NCBI GenBank assembly: GCA_963676075.2
Contig: CAXXNZ010000009.1
Location: forward strand, 1 to 64,000
Length of the DNA: 64,000 nucleotides
Origin: JAHJQZ01 sp963676075
GTDB taxonomy: Bacteria; Pseudomonadota; Alphaproteobacteria; Rhizobiales; Devosiaceae
Direction of reading: 5' to 3'
Below the pieces are notes generated by a model. That model saw only the letters and a program-made list of their open reading frames with translations, did no database searches and was not told the DNA's origin. Made by a program: the position numbers and the translations under genes. Positions within the stretch are counted from its first letter, which is position 1. Every line of letters begins with the position of its first letter. Shown here in pieces: positions 26,809 through 35,247 of the stretch.

Positions 26809-28176
26809 ATGACCGCAATCGCCGAAAGGTTCAAGCCTCGTCTTGGCCGCATGCTGGCAGTGCTGATGGTGACAATGCTGGCGCTTTGCGCCCAGCTCGC
26901 CCAGTCCGCGGCTCAGGGCTTCTCGATCATCCGCGATGCCGAAATCGAGAGCATGATCCGCGATTTCTCGCTGCCGCTGTTCAAGGCGGCGGGACTGCCG
27001 GTCAAGCCGAAGGTCTATCTCGTCGCCGACCGCGGCTTCAACGCCTTCGTCATCGAGGACGGCTCGGTCTTCGTCAATTACGGCACGCTGATCGAGGTCA
27101 AGGATTCGCTCGAACTCAAGGCGATCCTTGCCCACGAGATCGGCCATGTCGCCGGCGGTCACCTTGCCCGCATCCGCGAGCAGCAGGGTACCAATGCCGT
27201 TCTGCAGGCCGCCGCCATGGTGCTCGGCGCCGGTGCAGCGATGGCATCAAGCGCTGCCGGAGGCCCCCAGATCGGCGGGCTCGCTTCCGCCTTCATTCTC
27301 GCTTCGCAATCTGCCGGCCAGAACTCGCTGATGGCCTTCCGGCGCTCGGAGGAAAGCGCCGCCGATGCCGCTTCGCTCAAGTATCTGCAGGCGACCGGAC
27401 AGTCCGGGCGCGGCATGGTTGAGGTGCTTGAATATCTCAAGGCCGAGGAATCAGCCGGCTATTCACCCTATGTGCGCACCCACCCGGATGCGACAACGCG
27501 AATCAATCAGGTCGAAGCCAAGGCGAAATCGCTGTCCAACTGGAACAAGAAGAGCAACCCCGCCGACGATGCCCGGCTGGCGCTGGCGCGGGCCAAGGTC
27601 GTCGGCTTCCTCGAACCCCGGCAGACCGTCATCAATTCCTATCCCAATTCGGATAAATCGCTCGCCGCCCGCTACGCGCGGGTGCTGACCGCCTACAAGT
27701 CGGGCGCCGGCATTTCGGCGATACCGGTCATGGCCAATATCGCCGCCTCTGCGCCCTCCAACCCCTTTCTCGAAGAGCTGCTCGGCCAGATGTATTATGA
27801 GACCGGCCAGCCGCAGAAGGCCCTTCGCCCGCTCGCCCATGCCGTCTCCATGGCGCCGAAAGAACCGCTGATCCGGGTGCTGTACGGTCAGGCCCTGCTC
27901 GATGCCGGCGGCAAATCCAATGTCAACGAGGCGATCCTGCAATTGAAGCGCGCCGCCAACGAGGACACCGACGCCATCATCGCCAACACCACGCTGGCCC
28001 GCGCCTATGCGGCGCTCGGGCAGATGGGCGAAGCCAATCTCGCCTCCGCCGAAGCGGCGCTGCAACGCGGCGACAAGGGCGTCGCGCTCGGGCTTGCACG
28101 CAAGGCTCAAGAAAATTTGAGCAAGGGCAGCCCCGCATGGTTACGCGCCGATGATATCCTCGCCCTTGTCCGTTAG
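26809..28176 (+). CDS. M48 metalloprotease with TPR repeats (BepA-like)
   Basis: 455 residues with an N-terminal signal sequence (hydrophobic 15-33, cleaved after AQSAAQ). The M48 domain has the zinc motif HEIGH (from about H109) and the third ligand Glu in RRSEESAAD. The C-terminal half is helical, with TPR-like units (EELLGQMYYETGQPQKALRPLAHA and following). This is the layout of BepA, a periplasmic protease/chaperone that checks outer-membrane protein assembly. Just upstream of a DsbA-like gene on the same strand. Confidence 0.92.
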   Translation: MTAIAERFKPRLGRMLAVLMVTMLALCAQLAQSAAQGFSIIRDAEIESMIRDFSLPLFKAAGLPVKPKVYLVADRGFNAFVIEDGSVFVNYGTLIEVKDSLELKAILAHEIGHVAGGHLARIREQQGTNAVLQAAAMVLGAGAAMASSAAGGPQIGGLASAFILASQSAGQNSLMAFRRSEESAADAASLKYLQATGQSGRGMVEVLEYLKAEESAGYSPYVRTHPDATTRINQVEAKAKSLSNWNKKSNPADDARLALARAKVVGFLEPRQTVINSYPNSDKSLAARYARVLTAYKSGAGISAIPVMANIAASAPSNPFLEELLGQMYYETGQPQKALRPLAHAVSMAPKEPLIRVLYGQALLDAGGKSNVNEAILQLKRAANEDTDAIIANTTLARAYAALGQMGEANLASAEAALQRGDKGVALGLARKAQENLSKGSPAWLRADDILALVR

Positions 28177-28296
28177 GGGCAGCTAGAGGCCTTTGGTCTG
28201 GCACTGCCCCCTGACTGCGACGCACTGCCGCTTCACATATGATGGAAGCGCACTATATTCCCATTCCTGAATATTCCTCTATCGGAGATCCGCCGG

Positions 28297-29148
28297 ATGA
28301 CGCGCCTGAACATTGCACTTATCGCCATTGCCGCCCTTTTTGCCGGCGGACTGGCTTCGAACCTGTGGCTGCATCCGGCGCCGGGGCTGTCCGAGTCCGA
28401 GGTGCGCACCATTGTCGGTGAGGAACTGGCCAAGACCGATACCGCCGCCAAGCCCGATCCGGCCCCGAGTGTCGATGCGGCGACGCTCGACCCGATGATC
28501 GAATCCTATCTGATGGCCAACCCCTCGATCCTCGAGAAGATGTCGGTTGCCCTGACTGCCGAGCGCAAGGTGCAGCAGGACGCAGCCAACCGCGAAGCCA
28601 TCGCCGCCCTGCACGACAAGATCTTCAACGATGAAGGCCAGGTCGTCATCGGCAACCCGGATGGCGATGTCACGCTGGTCGAGATGTTCGACTACAATTG
28701 CTCGTATTGCCGGCGCGCCCTGCCCGACATGGCGGGCCTGATCGCCGAGGATCCCAATCTCCGGATCGTTTTGAAGGAATTCCCGATTCTGTCGCAGGCG
28801 TCCGCCGACGCCGCCCGCGTCGCTCTCGCCGCTCACCGCGCTGGCGTCGATTACTGGGCACTGCACTCGGCCCTGTTCTCCAGCCGCGGCCAGATCGACG
28901 CCGACACGGTTCTCGATGAAGCCAAGACGCTCGGCCTCGACCCGGACAAACTCGCCGCCGACGCCAGTTCTTCAGCCGTGTCCGACATGATCAAGACCAG
29001 CTACGACATCGCCCAGGCGCTCGATATCAACGGTACGCCGAGCTACATCATCGGCGATGAGATCATTTCCGGCGCTGTCGGCATCGACGCGCTCAAGACC
29101 CGTATCGCCAACATGCGCGACTGCGGCAAGACCGAGTGTGAGGGCTGA
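28297..29148 (+). CDS. DsbA-family thiol-disulfide oxidoreductase
   Basis: 283 residues with an N-terminal signal anchor (6-24). A helical N-terminal region (about 65-110; DPMIESYLMANPSILEKM) resembles the oligomerisation segment of ScsC/DsbG-like proteins. A thioredoxin-fold domain follows with the redox site C-S-Y-C (C135 and C138) and the cis-Pro loop NGTPSYIIGD. It should form or isomerise disulfides in periplasmic proteins. It lies downstream of the M48 protease and upstream of aroQ. Confidence 0.92.
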   Translation: MTRLNIALIAIAALFAGGLASNLWLHPAPGLSESEVRTIVGEELAKTDTAAKPDPAPSVDAATLDPMIESYLMANPSILEKMSVALTAERKVQQDAANREAIAALHDKIFNDEGQVVIGNPDGDVTLVEMFDYNCSYCRRALPDMAGLIAEDPNLRIVLKEFPILSQASADAARVALAAHRAGVDYWALHSALFSSRGQIDADTVLDEAKTLGLDPDKLAADASSSAVSDMIKTSYDIAQALDINGTPSYIIGDEIISGAVGIDALKTRIANMRDCGKTECEG

Positions 29149-29191
29149 CCCCGGCATTGTCGCCAGCCCCCAAATACACTGATGGGGAAAT

Positions 29192-29236
29192 CGGTTCGGG
29201 CAGCATGCCCGAACCGCCGCAAGGCTTTGCCTTTTT
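29192..29236 (+). terminator. Probable terminator after the DsbA-like gene
   Basis: A perfect 11-bp stem CGGTTCGGGCA / TGCCCGAACCG (29192-29216, GCA loop) is followed by a short AGGC-TTT-GCCT hairpin running into TTTTT at 29221-29236. It lies between the dsbA-like gene and aroQ. Confidence 0.6.
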
Positions 29237-29293
29237 ACCAGTAATGCGATACTCGCTTGTCATCGACCGAAGGCCGGTGGCAAACAAAGAGCA

Positions 29294-29728
29294 ATGGCGA
29301 AAAGCATCCACATCCTGAACGGGCCCAATCTCAACCTGCTCGGCACGCGGGAAGCCGATATCTATGGCACGCTGAGCCTTGCCGATATTGAAGCGATGTG
29401 CCGTACAGAGTGCGATCGGCTTGGGTTCGAGTGCAGCTTTGCCCAGACCAATTCCGAAGGCGAACTGGTCAGCCTCATCCAGGCGGCGGGGGCCGCGGGG
29501 GCCGGCATTGTTCTCAATGCCGCCGCCTATACCCACACATCGGTGGCCATACAGGACGCCCTTCGCGCTGTCAGCGTGCCCGCAATCGAGGTGCACCTGT
29601 CCAACGTGTTTGCGCGCGAATCCTTCCGCCACCATTCCTTTATCTCGCCAGTTGCGCTCGGGGTCATTTGCGGCTTCGGTGCGACCGGTTATAAATTGGC
29701 CATCTCGGCACTTGCCGAGAGGCTTTGA
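29294..29728 (+). CDS. aroQ: 3-dehydroquinate dehydratase, type II
   Basis: A 144-residue cytosolic enzyme of the shikimate pathway (3-dehydroquinate to 3-dehydroshikimate). Signatures: the ILNGPNLNLLGTRE N-terminus, the catalytic Tyr in READIYG (Y24), NAAAYTHTS, and the catalytic His in IEVHLSNV. It forms a dodecamer in known cases. It is the first gene of the conserved aroQ-accB-accC cluster. Confidence 0.96.
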   Translation: MAKSIHILNGPNLNLLGTREADIYGTLSLADIEAMCRTECDRLGFECSFAQTNSEGELVSLIQAAGAAGAGIVLNAAAYTHTSVAIQDALRAVSVPAIEVHLSNVFARESFRHHSFISPVALGVICGFGATGYKLAISALAERL

Positions 29729-29759
29729 TTATCGCATCGGCCGGGGAGACGGACCTGAC

Positions 29760-30248
29760 ATGAGTAAACCCCTTGAGGTGGATCAGAACCTGATCCGCGC
29801 CATTGCGGAGTTGTTGAACGAACAAAATCTCGCCGAGATCGAGATAGAGCGCGACGAATTCCGCGTCCGCGTCACCCGCTCCCATCCGGGCGGCAGCAGC
29901 GTGACCTACGCCGCACCTCCTCAGCAGCCTGCGCCCGTTGCGGCTCCGGCGAGCGCTCCGGCGCCCGGGCCTATTGCGGCAGCCCAGCCGCCGGCCGAGG
30001 ATCTTGCCTCGATGCCCGGCACCCTCACCTCGCCGATGGTCGGCACCGCCTATCTTGCGGCCGAGCCCGGGGCCAAGCCCTTCGTCGAGGTCGGCACCGA
30101 GGTCACCGAAGGCCAGACGGTCCTGATCGTCGAGGCGATGAAGACGATGAACCAGATTCCGGCTCACCGTTCCGGCAAGATCACCCGCATTCTTGTCGAC
30201 AACTCGCAGCCTGTCGAGTACGGCGAGCCGCTCGCCATCATCGAGTAG
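29760..30248 (+). CDS. accB: Biotin carboxyl carrier protein of acetyl-CoA carboxylase
   Basis: 162 residues from the ATG at 29760, 31 bp after aroQ. An N-terminal helix-strand segment is followed by a Pro/Ala linker (about 47-80) and the biotinyl domain with EAMKTMN, where K128 is biotinylated, and the thumb-like insertion typical of BCCP. It carries CO2 between biotin carboxylase and the AccAD transferase in fatty-acid synthesis. accC follows. Confidence 0.97.
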   Translation: MSKPLEVDQNLIRAIAELLNEQNLAEIEIERDEFRVRVTRSHPGGSSVTYAAPPQQPAPVAAPASAPAPGPIAAAQPPAEDLASMPGTLTSPMVGTAYLAAEPGAKPFVEVGTEVTEGQTVLIVEAMKTMNQIPAHRSGKITRILVDNSQPVEYGEPLAIIE

Positions 30249-30259
30249 CCAGAGTGAGG

Positions 30260-30286
30260 TCCGAAAAGTGGTTATCGGTTTTCGGA
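30260..30286. repeat. Short palindrome between accB and accC
   Basis: TCCGAAAA and TTTTCGGA arms enclose GTGGTTATCGG. This is a common short intergenic hairpin in Rhizobiales genomes, similar in composition to repeats at 15309 and 59673. Confidence 0.45.
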
Positions 30287-30346
30287 TGAACCGAACGGCA
30301 GAACTAATGGGCATTTGCCCGACTAAGGGAAAGCGGAGCGCATAGC

Positions 30347-31693
30347 ATGTTCCAGAAGGTCCTCATCGCCAACCGCGGCGAGATTGCCTTGCGGGTGCTG
30401 CGCGCCTGCAAGGAGCTGGGTATCCAGACCGTCGCGGTCCATTCGACCGCCGACGCCAACGCCATGCACGTCCGGCTTGCCGACGAGAGCGTGTGCATCG
30501 GTCCGCCGCCGGTCAAGGATTCCTATCTCCACATTCCCTCGATCGTCGCGGCCTGCGAGATCACCGGCGCCGATGCCGTGCATCCGGGCTACGGGTTCCT
30601 GTCCGAAAACGCCCGCTTCGCCAACATTCTCGAAACGCACAAGATCGCCTTCATCGGCCCGTCGTCGCGCCACATCGAGATGATGGGCGACAAGATCGAG
30701 GCCAAGCGCACGGCCAAGGCTCTGGGCATCCCCTGCGTTCCGGGTTCGGAAGGCGGGGTCGAGACCGAGGCCGAGGCCAAGAAGATCGCCAAGGAGATCG
30801 GCTATCCGGTGCTGGTCAAGGCCTCCGCCGGTGGCGGCGGTCGCGGCATGAAGGTTGCCAATTCCGAGGCCGAAATGTCCACCGCCTTCGGCACGGCGCG
30901 CTCCGAATCCAAGGCCGCCTTCGGCGATGACACCGTCTATATCGAAAAATATCTCGGCAAGCCGCGCCATATCGAGGTGCAGGTGATCGGCGACGGCAAG
31001 GGCGGCGCCATCCATCTCGGCACCCGCGACTGCTCGCTGCAGCGCCGGCACCAGAAAGTCCTCGAAGAGGCACCGGCCATGGCCGTGCCCGAAGAAAAGC
31101 GCGACGAGATCGGCGAGATCTGCGCCAATGCCATGAAGAAGCTTGGCTATTCGGGCGCGGGAACCATCGAGTTCCTGTACGAGAACGGCGAGTTCTATTT
31201 CATCGAGATGAACACCCGCCTGCAGGTGGAGCACCCGGTCACCGAGCGCATCACCGACATGGACATCGTTTACGAGCAGATCCGTGTCGCCGCCGGCGAG
31301 CCGCTGTCGCTGACCCAGGACCAGGTGCGCTTTTTCGGCCATGCCATCGAGGTCCGTATCAACGCCGAGGATCCCCAGACCTTCGCCCCCTCGCCCGGCA
31401 CCATCAGCTTCTACCATCCGGCCGGCGGCGTCGGCGTCCGGATCGATAGCGCCGTTTATCAGGGCTACAAAATCCCACCCTATTACGACAGCTTGATCGG
31501 CAAGCTCATCGTGCACGGGCGGACCCGCGAGGAATGCCTGCAGCGTCTGCGTCGGGCCCTGGGCGAGTTCGTCGTCGACGGCATCAAGACGACGCTGCCG
31601 TTGTTCCTCAGGCTGATCGACCAGCCGGCGGTCCAGACCGGGGATTACGACATCCACTGGCTCGAGGGCTTCCTCAAGGACAACAAGGCCTAA
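30347..31693 (+). CDS. accC: Biotin carboxylase subunit of acetyl-CoA carboxylase
   Basis: A 448-residue ATP-grasp enzyme that carboxylates BCCP-biotin. MFQKVLIANRGEIALRVLRA opens the N-terminal domain. The glycine-rich ATP lid is KASAGGGGRGMK. Catalytic segments LGTRDCSLQRRHQKVLEE and FIEMNTRLQVEHPVTE are present, and the C-terminal domain is complete. It is preceded by a GGAG site and lies 98 bp after accB in the same operon. Confidence 0.98.
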   Translation: MFQKVLIANRGEIALRVLRACKELGIQTVAVHSTADANAMHVRLADESVCIGPPPVKDSYLHIPSIVAACEITGADAVHPGYGFLSENARFANILETHKIAFIGPSSRHIEMMGDKIEAKRTAKALGIPCVPGSEGGVETEAEAKKIAKEIGYPVLVKASAGGGGRGMKVANSEAEMSTAFGTARSESKAAFGDDTVYIEKYLGKPRHIEVQVIGDGKGGAIHLGTRDCSLQRRHQKVLEEAPAMAVPEEKRDEIGEICANAMKKLGYSGAGTIEFLYENGEFYFIEMNTRLQVEHPVTERITDMDIVYEQIRVAAGEPLSLTQDQVRFFGHAIEVRINAEDPQTFAPSPGTISFYHPAGGVGVRIDSAVYQGYKIPPYYDSLIGKLIVHGRTREECLQRLRRALGEFVVDGIKTTLPLFLRLIDQPAVQTGDYDIHWLEGFLKDNKA

Positions 31694-31733
31694 GCCGCTG
31701 CCCTTTGGGTAGCCGCTCCTGCCGTTTCACTCG

Positions 31734-31756
31734 CCGGCACGCCTCGGGCGTGCCGG
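31734..31756. terminator. Stem-loop after accC
   Basis: CCGGCACGCC and GGCGTGCCGG form a perfect 10-bp stem with a TCG loop, 40 bp after accC. No U-run follows, so intrinsic termination is uncertain. Confidence 0.45.
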
Positions 31757-31829
31757 AAAAGCATTACCTGAATGATCGACAGATCAAGCGCTGCATTGGC
31801 GGGCGCGCCCGGTCGCGTTAATCTAGGTC

Positions 31830-32465
31830 ATGACCCGTCCCGATCCTTTCGATCTCGAAATCACGCCCGACCTGATTCTCAGAGCCTATCAGGCCGGCAT
31901 CTTTCCGATGGCCGAGCACGCCGAGGACGAGGACGTGTTCTGGGTCAGCCCGGAGATGCGCGGCATCCTGCCTCTCGATGGTTTCCACATCTCGAAAAGC
32001 CTTAGGAAGGCGATCAGGCGCCCTGACCACGAAATCCGTGTCGACAGCGATTTCGATGCCGTGATCTCCGGCTGCGCCTCGATCGGCGCCGACCGGGATG
32101 TCACCTGGATAAACGGCACCATCCGGTCGGTTTATGGCGAACTGTTCCGGCGCGGCTTTTGCCACACGGTCGAGGTCTGGTCCGACGGCGATCTGATCGG
32201 CGGGCTTTACGGTCTGGCCATCGGCGGCGCCTTTTTCGGCGAATCGATGTTCCACACCAGAACCGACGCCTCCAAGATCGCCATGGCGCATCTCGTCGCC
32301 CGTTTGAAGGCCGGTGGCTTTAGGCTGCTGGACACGCAGTTCCTGACCGAGCACCTCGCCTCGCTCGGCGGCGTCGAGGTCAAGCGCGAGACCTATGAGA
32401 TGATGCTGGCCGAGGCTCTGGAACATAAAGGCGATTTCTTCGCGCTCGATGCGGCTGGCGACTGA
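31830..32465 (+). CDS. aat: Leucyl/phenylalanyl-tRNA-protein transferase
   Basis: 211 residues. The enzyme moves Leu or Phe from tRNA to N-terminal Lys/Arg of proteins, marking them for ClpAPS (N-degron pathway). Family signatures: YQAGIFPM at the N-terminus, FWVSPEMRGILPL, TWINGTIRSVY, the GLYGLAIGGAFFGESMF core, and LLDTQFLTEHLASLGG. Downstream of accC, its usual place in Rhizobiales. Its stop overlaps the start of the aminoglycoside kinase-like gene (TGATG). Confidence 0.96.
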   Translation: MTRPDPFDLEITPDLILRAYQAGIFPMAEHAEDEDVFWVSPEMRGILPLDGFHISKSLRKAIRRPDHEIRVDSDFDAVISGCASIGADRDVTWINGTIRSVYGELFRRGFCHTVEVWSDGDLIGGLYGLAIGGAFFGESMFHTRTDASKIAMAHLVARLKAGGFRLLDTQFLTEHLASLGGVEVKRETYEMMLAEALEHKGDFFALDAAGD

Positions 32466-33250
32466 TGAGCCTCCTGCCCGCCGACCTTCCCGCCGCACTG
32501 GCCACGCGCATAGCCGGCTATGATGCGAGCCGGAAAACCATCGGATGTTCAAGCGCCAACGTCTTTCGTCTGACCTCGCCCGGACGCCGGGATCTGTTCC
32601 TCAAGATCGAACCGTCAGGGCCGCATGGCGAGCTTGCCGCCGAAGCCGAGCGCCTTGATTGGCTGGCGACTGAGGGGCTGTCGGCACCGCAGGTCGTCAT
32701 CAGCGAGTCCGGTTCGGAAAACACCTATCTGCTGATGACAGCGGTCAGCGGTACGGACCTGGCGTCCTCCCAGGATCTGGCCCCCGCCATGATCGTGGCA
32801 ATGATGGCAAAGGCGCTCAGGCAATTGCACGCCATCCCAACCGGGCGCTGTCCATTCGACAGAACGCTCGACGCCGTGATTGCCCAGGCCGAAGTGCACC
32901 TTCGTGCCGGTCTTGTCGACGAGAGCGATTTTGACGACGAGCGCATGGGCCTTTCGGCGTCGACGCTTTTCGATGCGTTGACCGCCCGTCGCCCTCATAC
33001 AGAAGACATCGTCGTCTGCCACGGCGATGCCTGCCTGCCTAATTTCATGACTCAGGACGGCCAGTTCTGCGGATTTGTCGATTGCGGACGTCTGGGGCGG
33101 GCCGACCGCCATGCCGACCTGGCGCTGGCGGCACGCTCGATCGCCGACAATATCGGCCCTGATTGGGTCGCCCCGTTCTTTGCCGCCTATGGCATCGCGC
33201 CGGACCCAGCGCGTCTGGACTACTATCGACTCGTCGACGAGTTCTTCTGA
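32465..33250 (+). CDS. APH(3')-like aminoglycoside phosphotransferase
   Basis: 261 residues, the length of APH(3') enzymes. The catalytic loop CHGDACLPNFM (H186, D188, N193), the Mg-binding GFVDCGR (D206) and the C-terminal YYRLVDEFF closely follow the APH(3')-II pattern. The N-terminal lobe has the ATP-anchoring lysine in LFLKIEP. Such enzymes use ATP to phosphorylate the 3'-hydroxyl of kanamycin and neomycin; activity here is predicted, not shown. It overlaps aat by one base and is probably expressed with it. The gene is not part of the usual aat neighbourhood, so it may be acquired. Confidence 0.88.
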   Translation: MSLLPADLPAALATRIAGYDASRKTIGCSSANVFRLTSPGRRDLFLKIEPSGPHGELAAEAERLDWLATEGLSAPQVVISESGSENTYLLMTAVSGTDLASSQDLAPAMIVAMMAKALRQLHAIPTGRCPFDRTLDAVIAQAEVHLRAGLVDESDFDDERMGLSASTLFDALTARRPHTEDIVVCHGDACLPNFMTQDGQFCGFVDCGRLGRADRHADLALAARSIADNIGPDWVAPFFAAYGIAPDPARLDYYRLVDEFF

Positions 33251-33589
33251 GCCGCTCGCGATCGATTGTCGGCGACCCGCTGGCGATGTCCTGGCTCCGT
33301 CTCGGTTCAGGTTCAGACCAGGATGGTGCGATGGCCAGGTGTCTCTTCGAGCTGAGGCGCGCAACCACCCACGTCGCTAATCCGTAGTTTTCTCACGCCC
33401 CTATCGCGCAGTCACGCAGGATCGCATTGGCTGGTCCTTCCGGCGCGTATCCCGAATTCAGCCGCAGTTTTCACTGGCCCGCCTAGCCGATTGGCGGCGG
33501 CAGTCTTTCGCATAGGCACAAAAATGCCTTGCTCATTCCGGTCACATACAATAGTCATTTTTGACTAGTCAACATTTATGGAGATAATC
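33251..33589. other. Gene-free stretch between the kinase-like gene and the PadR pair
   Basis: 339 bp in which I see no gene. The last 90 bp turn AT-rich and hold the promoter region of the next operon, including the palindrome at 33561-33572. Confidence 0.5.
33561..33572. promoter_or_regulatory. Perfect palindrome, operator candidate for the PadR operon
   Basis: TTGACTAGTCAA is a perfect 12-bp palindrome 18 bp before the start at 33590, directly upstream of the ribosome-binding site. Its placement fits repression by the PadR protein encoded in the same operon. Confidence 0.5.
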
Positions 33590-33919
33590 ATGACAACCCC
33601 CACATACACCTTCGTGTCCGTGTCGACCGCCAAGCCGGGCAAACTCGACGCGCTGACCCGACTCGCGTCGCGCCCGAGCGAACTGATGGATGAAAAGATC
33701 GATGGACTCATCGCCCGGCAGGTCGGTGTCGATCGCGAGCGCAACGCCGTCGTTGTCTGGGTGACGCTCGACCGCAAGGAAACCCTTTACGACTATCTTG
33801 AGACCGATGAGGGCAAGCGCGATCACGGTGAAGGCGAGGACATGCATGCTGTCATCGACACGTTTTCCATGTACGATCTCGAGCCTGTATCAGGAAGATT
33901 GGCACCCAGGGCTGCATGA
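33590..33919 (+). CDS. Small dimeric alpha/beta-barrel-like protein
   Basis: 109 residues from the ATG at 33590, which has GGAG 6 nt upstream; the ATG at 33578 overlaps that site and is rejected. The order strand (TYTFVSVSTAKPG), helix (KLDALTRLASRP), strand (ARQVGVDRERNAVVVWVTLDRKE) and helix resembles the antibiotic-biosynthesis monooxygenase (ABM)/dimeric barrel fold. The match is structural impression only. It overlaps the PadR gene by 4 nt (ATGA), so the two are translationally coupled. Confidence 0.65.
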   Translation: MTTPTYTFVSVSTAKPGKLDALTRLASRPSELMDEKIDGLIARQVGVDRERNAVVVWVTLDRKETLYDYLETDEGKRDHGEGEDMHAVIDTFSMYDLEPVSGRLAPRAA

Positions 33920-34407
33920 GCATAACCAAGGCGAAGGAACTGGCGGTACTCAGCGTTTTGAGCGCCCACGACATGCACGGCTATGGGATATCGACAAGCT
34001 TCGGTGACACGATAGCCCCATTGCTCGGCCTGAAACGGCCGGCGCTATACGCCATGCTGGAACGGTTCCGGAAACTTGGATGGATCGAGGGGCGGTCCGA
34101 GTCCGGGTCGCCCTATCCGGATCGCGAAGTGTTTTCGCTCACCGAGACCGGACGACAGGCGGTCGTCGACCTGGGCGCCGAACTTGCAAAGCAGCCCAAT
34201 CTGCCGATTTCGCCGCTTTTGGCGGTGCTGATGGGGCACGACGCCTCAGGCGAATCTCTCGATACATCCATCCTGCGCCGGGAGCGGGAACAGGCGCTCT
34301 TGTCGCTTCAGACACTGGCTGGAGCCGATCATGAGCAAAGCCGGATGCTGACGCTGGCGCAAAGACTGCTCGAAACCGAGCTGGAGACATTGCGGGAAAT
34401 CGGCTGA
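33916..34407 (+). CDS. PadR-family transcriptional regulator
   Basis: 163 residues. The N-terminal winged helix (residues 5-80; LAVLSVLSAHDMHGYGIS, then GLKRPALYAMLERFRKLGWIE) is the PadR signature. The C-terminal region forms long helices for dimerisation (EREQALLSLQTLAGADHE and on). PadR repressors answer phenolics, antibiotics or stress. It is coupled to the upstream small barrel protein and likely autoregulates through the palindrome at 33561. Confidence 0.88.
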   Translation: MSITKAKELAVLSVLSAHDMHGYGISTSFGDTIAPLLGLKRPALYAMLERFRKLGWIEGRSESGSPYPDREVFSLTETGRQAVVDLGAELAKQPNLPISPLLAVLMGHDASGESLDTSILRREREQALLSLQTLAGADHEQSRMLTLAQRLLETELETLREIG

Positions 34408-34408
34408 C

Positions 34409-34816
34409 TTAGCCGCGCTGATCCGGCGGCGGCACGTCGCTCGACTGCTTGCAGTCCAGAAGCCAGATGTCATAGACGGCGTTGTCGATGGCGTTGAGCG
34501 CCGGGCTGTCGGCAAACATCCAGCCGGTGAAGATACGCTTCAGGGAGCCTTGTAGCGACACCAGATCAACCTCGATGAAGGTCGAGGTGCGCTGGTTCTC
34601 GGTCGGCGGGCGGGTGTAGCAGGCGCGCGGTGTGATCTGAAGCGCCCCGAACTGCACCGTTTCCCCGATATAGACATCGAAGGTAGTGACGCGCCCGGTG
34701 ATCTTGTCGAGCCCGTCGAAGGTCGCCACCGGATTGGCAATGGTCTCCGCCGACGCCGATGCCACAGCACCAAGAATCGCCAGAGCGCTCAAAAGGCCGA
34801 AAAGGAATCGCTTCAT
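34409..34816 (-). CDS. DUF2155 exported protein
   Basis: 135 residues starting at ATG 34816 (MKRFLFGLLSAL), which gives a clear signal peptide with cleavage near ASASA-ET. The mature part carries the family block ANPVATFDGLDKITGRVTTFDVYIGE, then CYTRPPTENQRTSTFIEV, IFTGWMFADSPALNAIDNAVYDIWLLDC, with two cysteines that could pair. The function of DUF2155 is unknown. It typically neighbours the NDUFA12 gene in alphaproteobacteria, as here. It converges with padR, one base apart. Confidence 0.87.
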   Translation of the reverse strand: MKRFLFGLLSALAILGAVASASAETIANPVATFDGLDKITGRVTTFDVYIGETVQFGALQITPRACYTRPPTENQRTSTFIEVDLVSLQGSLKRIFTGWMFADSPALNAIDNAVYDIWLLDCKQSSDVPPPDQRG

Positions 34817-34863
34817 CGTCACGCGGCTAGTGGAACCAGACAATTGTGGCCAGCTCTCGGCGC

Positions 34864-35247
34864 TCACGCGTCGGGAGACCAGGCCTCGTAATCACCCGTC
34901 ACCTTGGGACGGCGGGCCTTGGTGAGAATCGACCCGTCGGGACGATAGGCTGCCGCCGTGCCGCTGAGGTTGGCCACATGCGGCTTTTCCCAGTCGCGCG
35001 GCGTATAGGTCTCATCGGTCGGCGGGGTGTCGGTGCGATGGTGCATCCAGCCGTGCCAGCCCGGCGGAATCGTCGAGGCTTCGGCATAGCCGTTGTAGAT
35101 CACCTTGCGGCGGTCGCCCTTCTTGGACTTGTAGTAGCGATTGCCGAACTCGTCCGAGCCGACATACTGACCATGGACCATGATCCAGATCCTGACGCCG
35201 AGCGTCTGCTTTTGCCACCAGATGAAGAGTTCCGCGAGAAGCTGCAT
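34864..35247 (-). CDS. NDUFA12-family NADH:ubiquinone oxidoreductase subunit
   Basis: 127 residues from ATG 35247 (MQLLAELFIWW). The family signature is visible: VGSDEFGNRYYKSK (the YVGxDxxGNxYYE motif) and the GWHGWMHHRTDTPP block. This is the alphaproteobacterial homologue of the mitochondrial complex I accessory subunit NDUFA12 (B17.2), which sits on the peripheral arm. Upstream of the DUF2155 gene on the same strand. Confidence 0.93.
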   Translation of the reverse strand: MQLLAELFIWWQKQTLGVRIWIMVHGQYVGSDEFGNRYYKSKKGDRRKVIYNGYAEASTIPPGWHGWMHHRTDTPPTDETYTPRDWEKPHVANLSGTAAAYRPDGSILTKARRPKVTGDYEAWSPDA

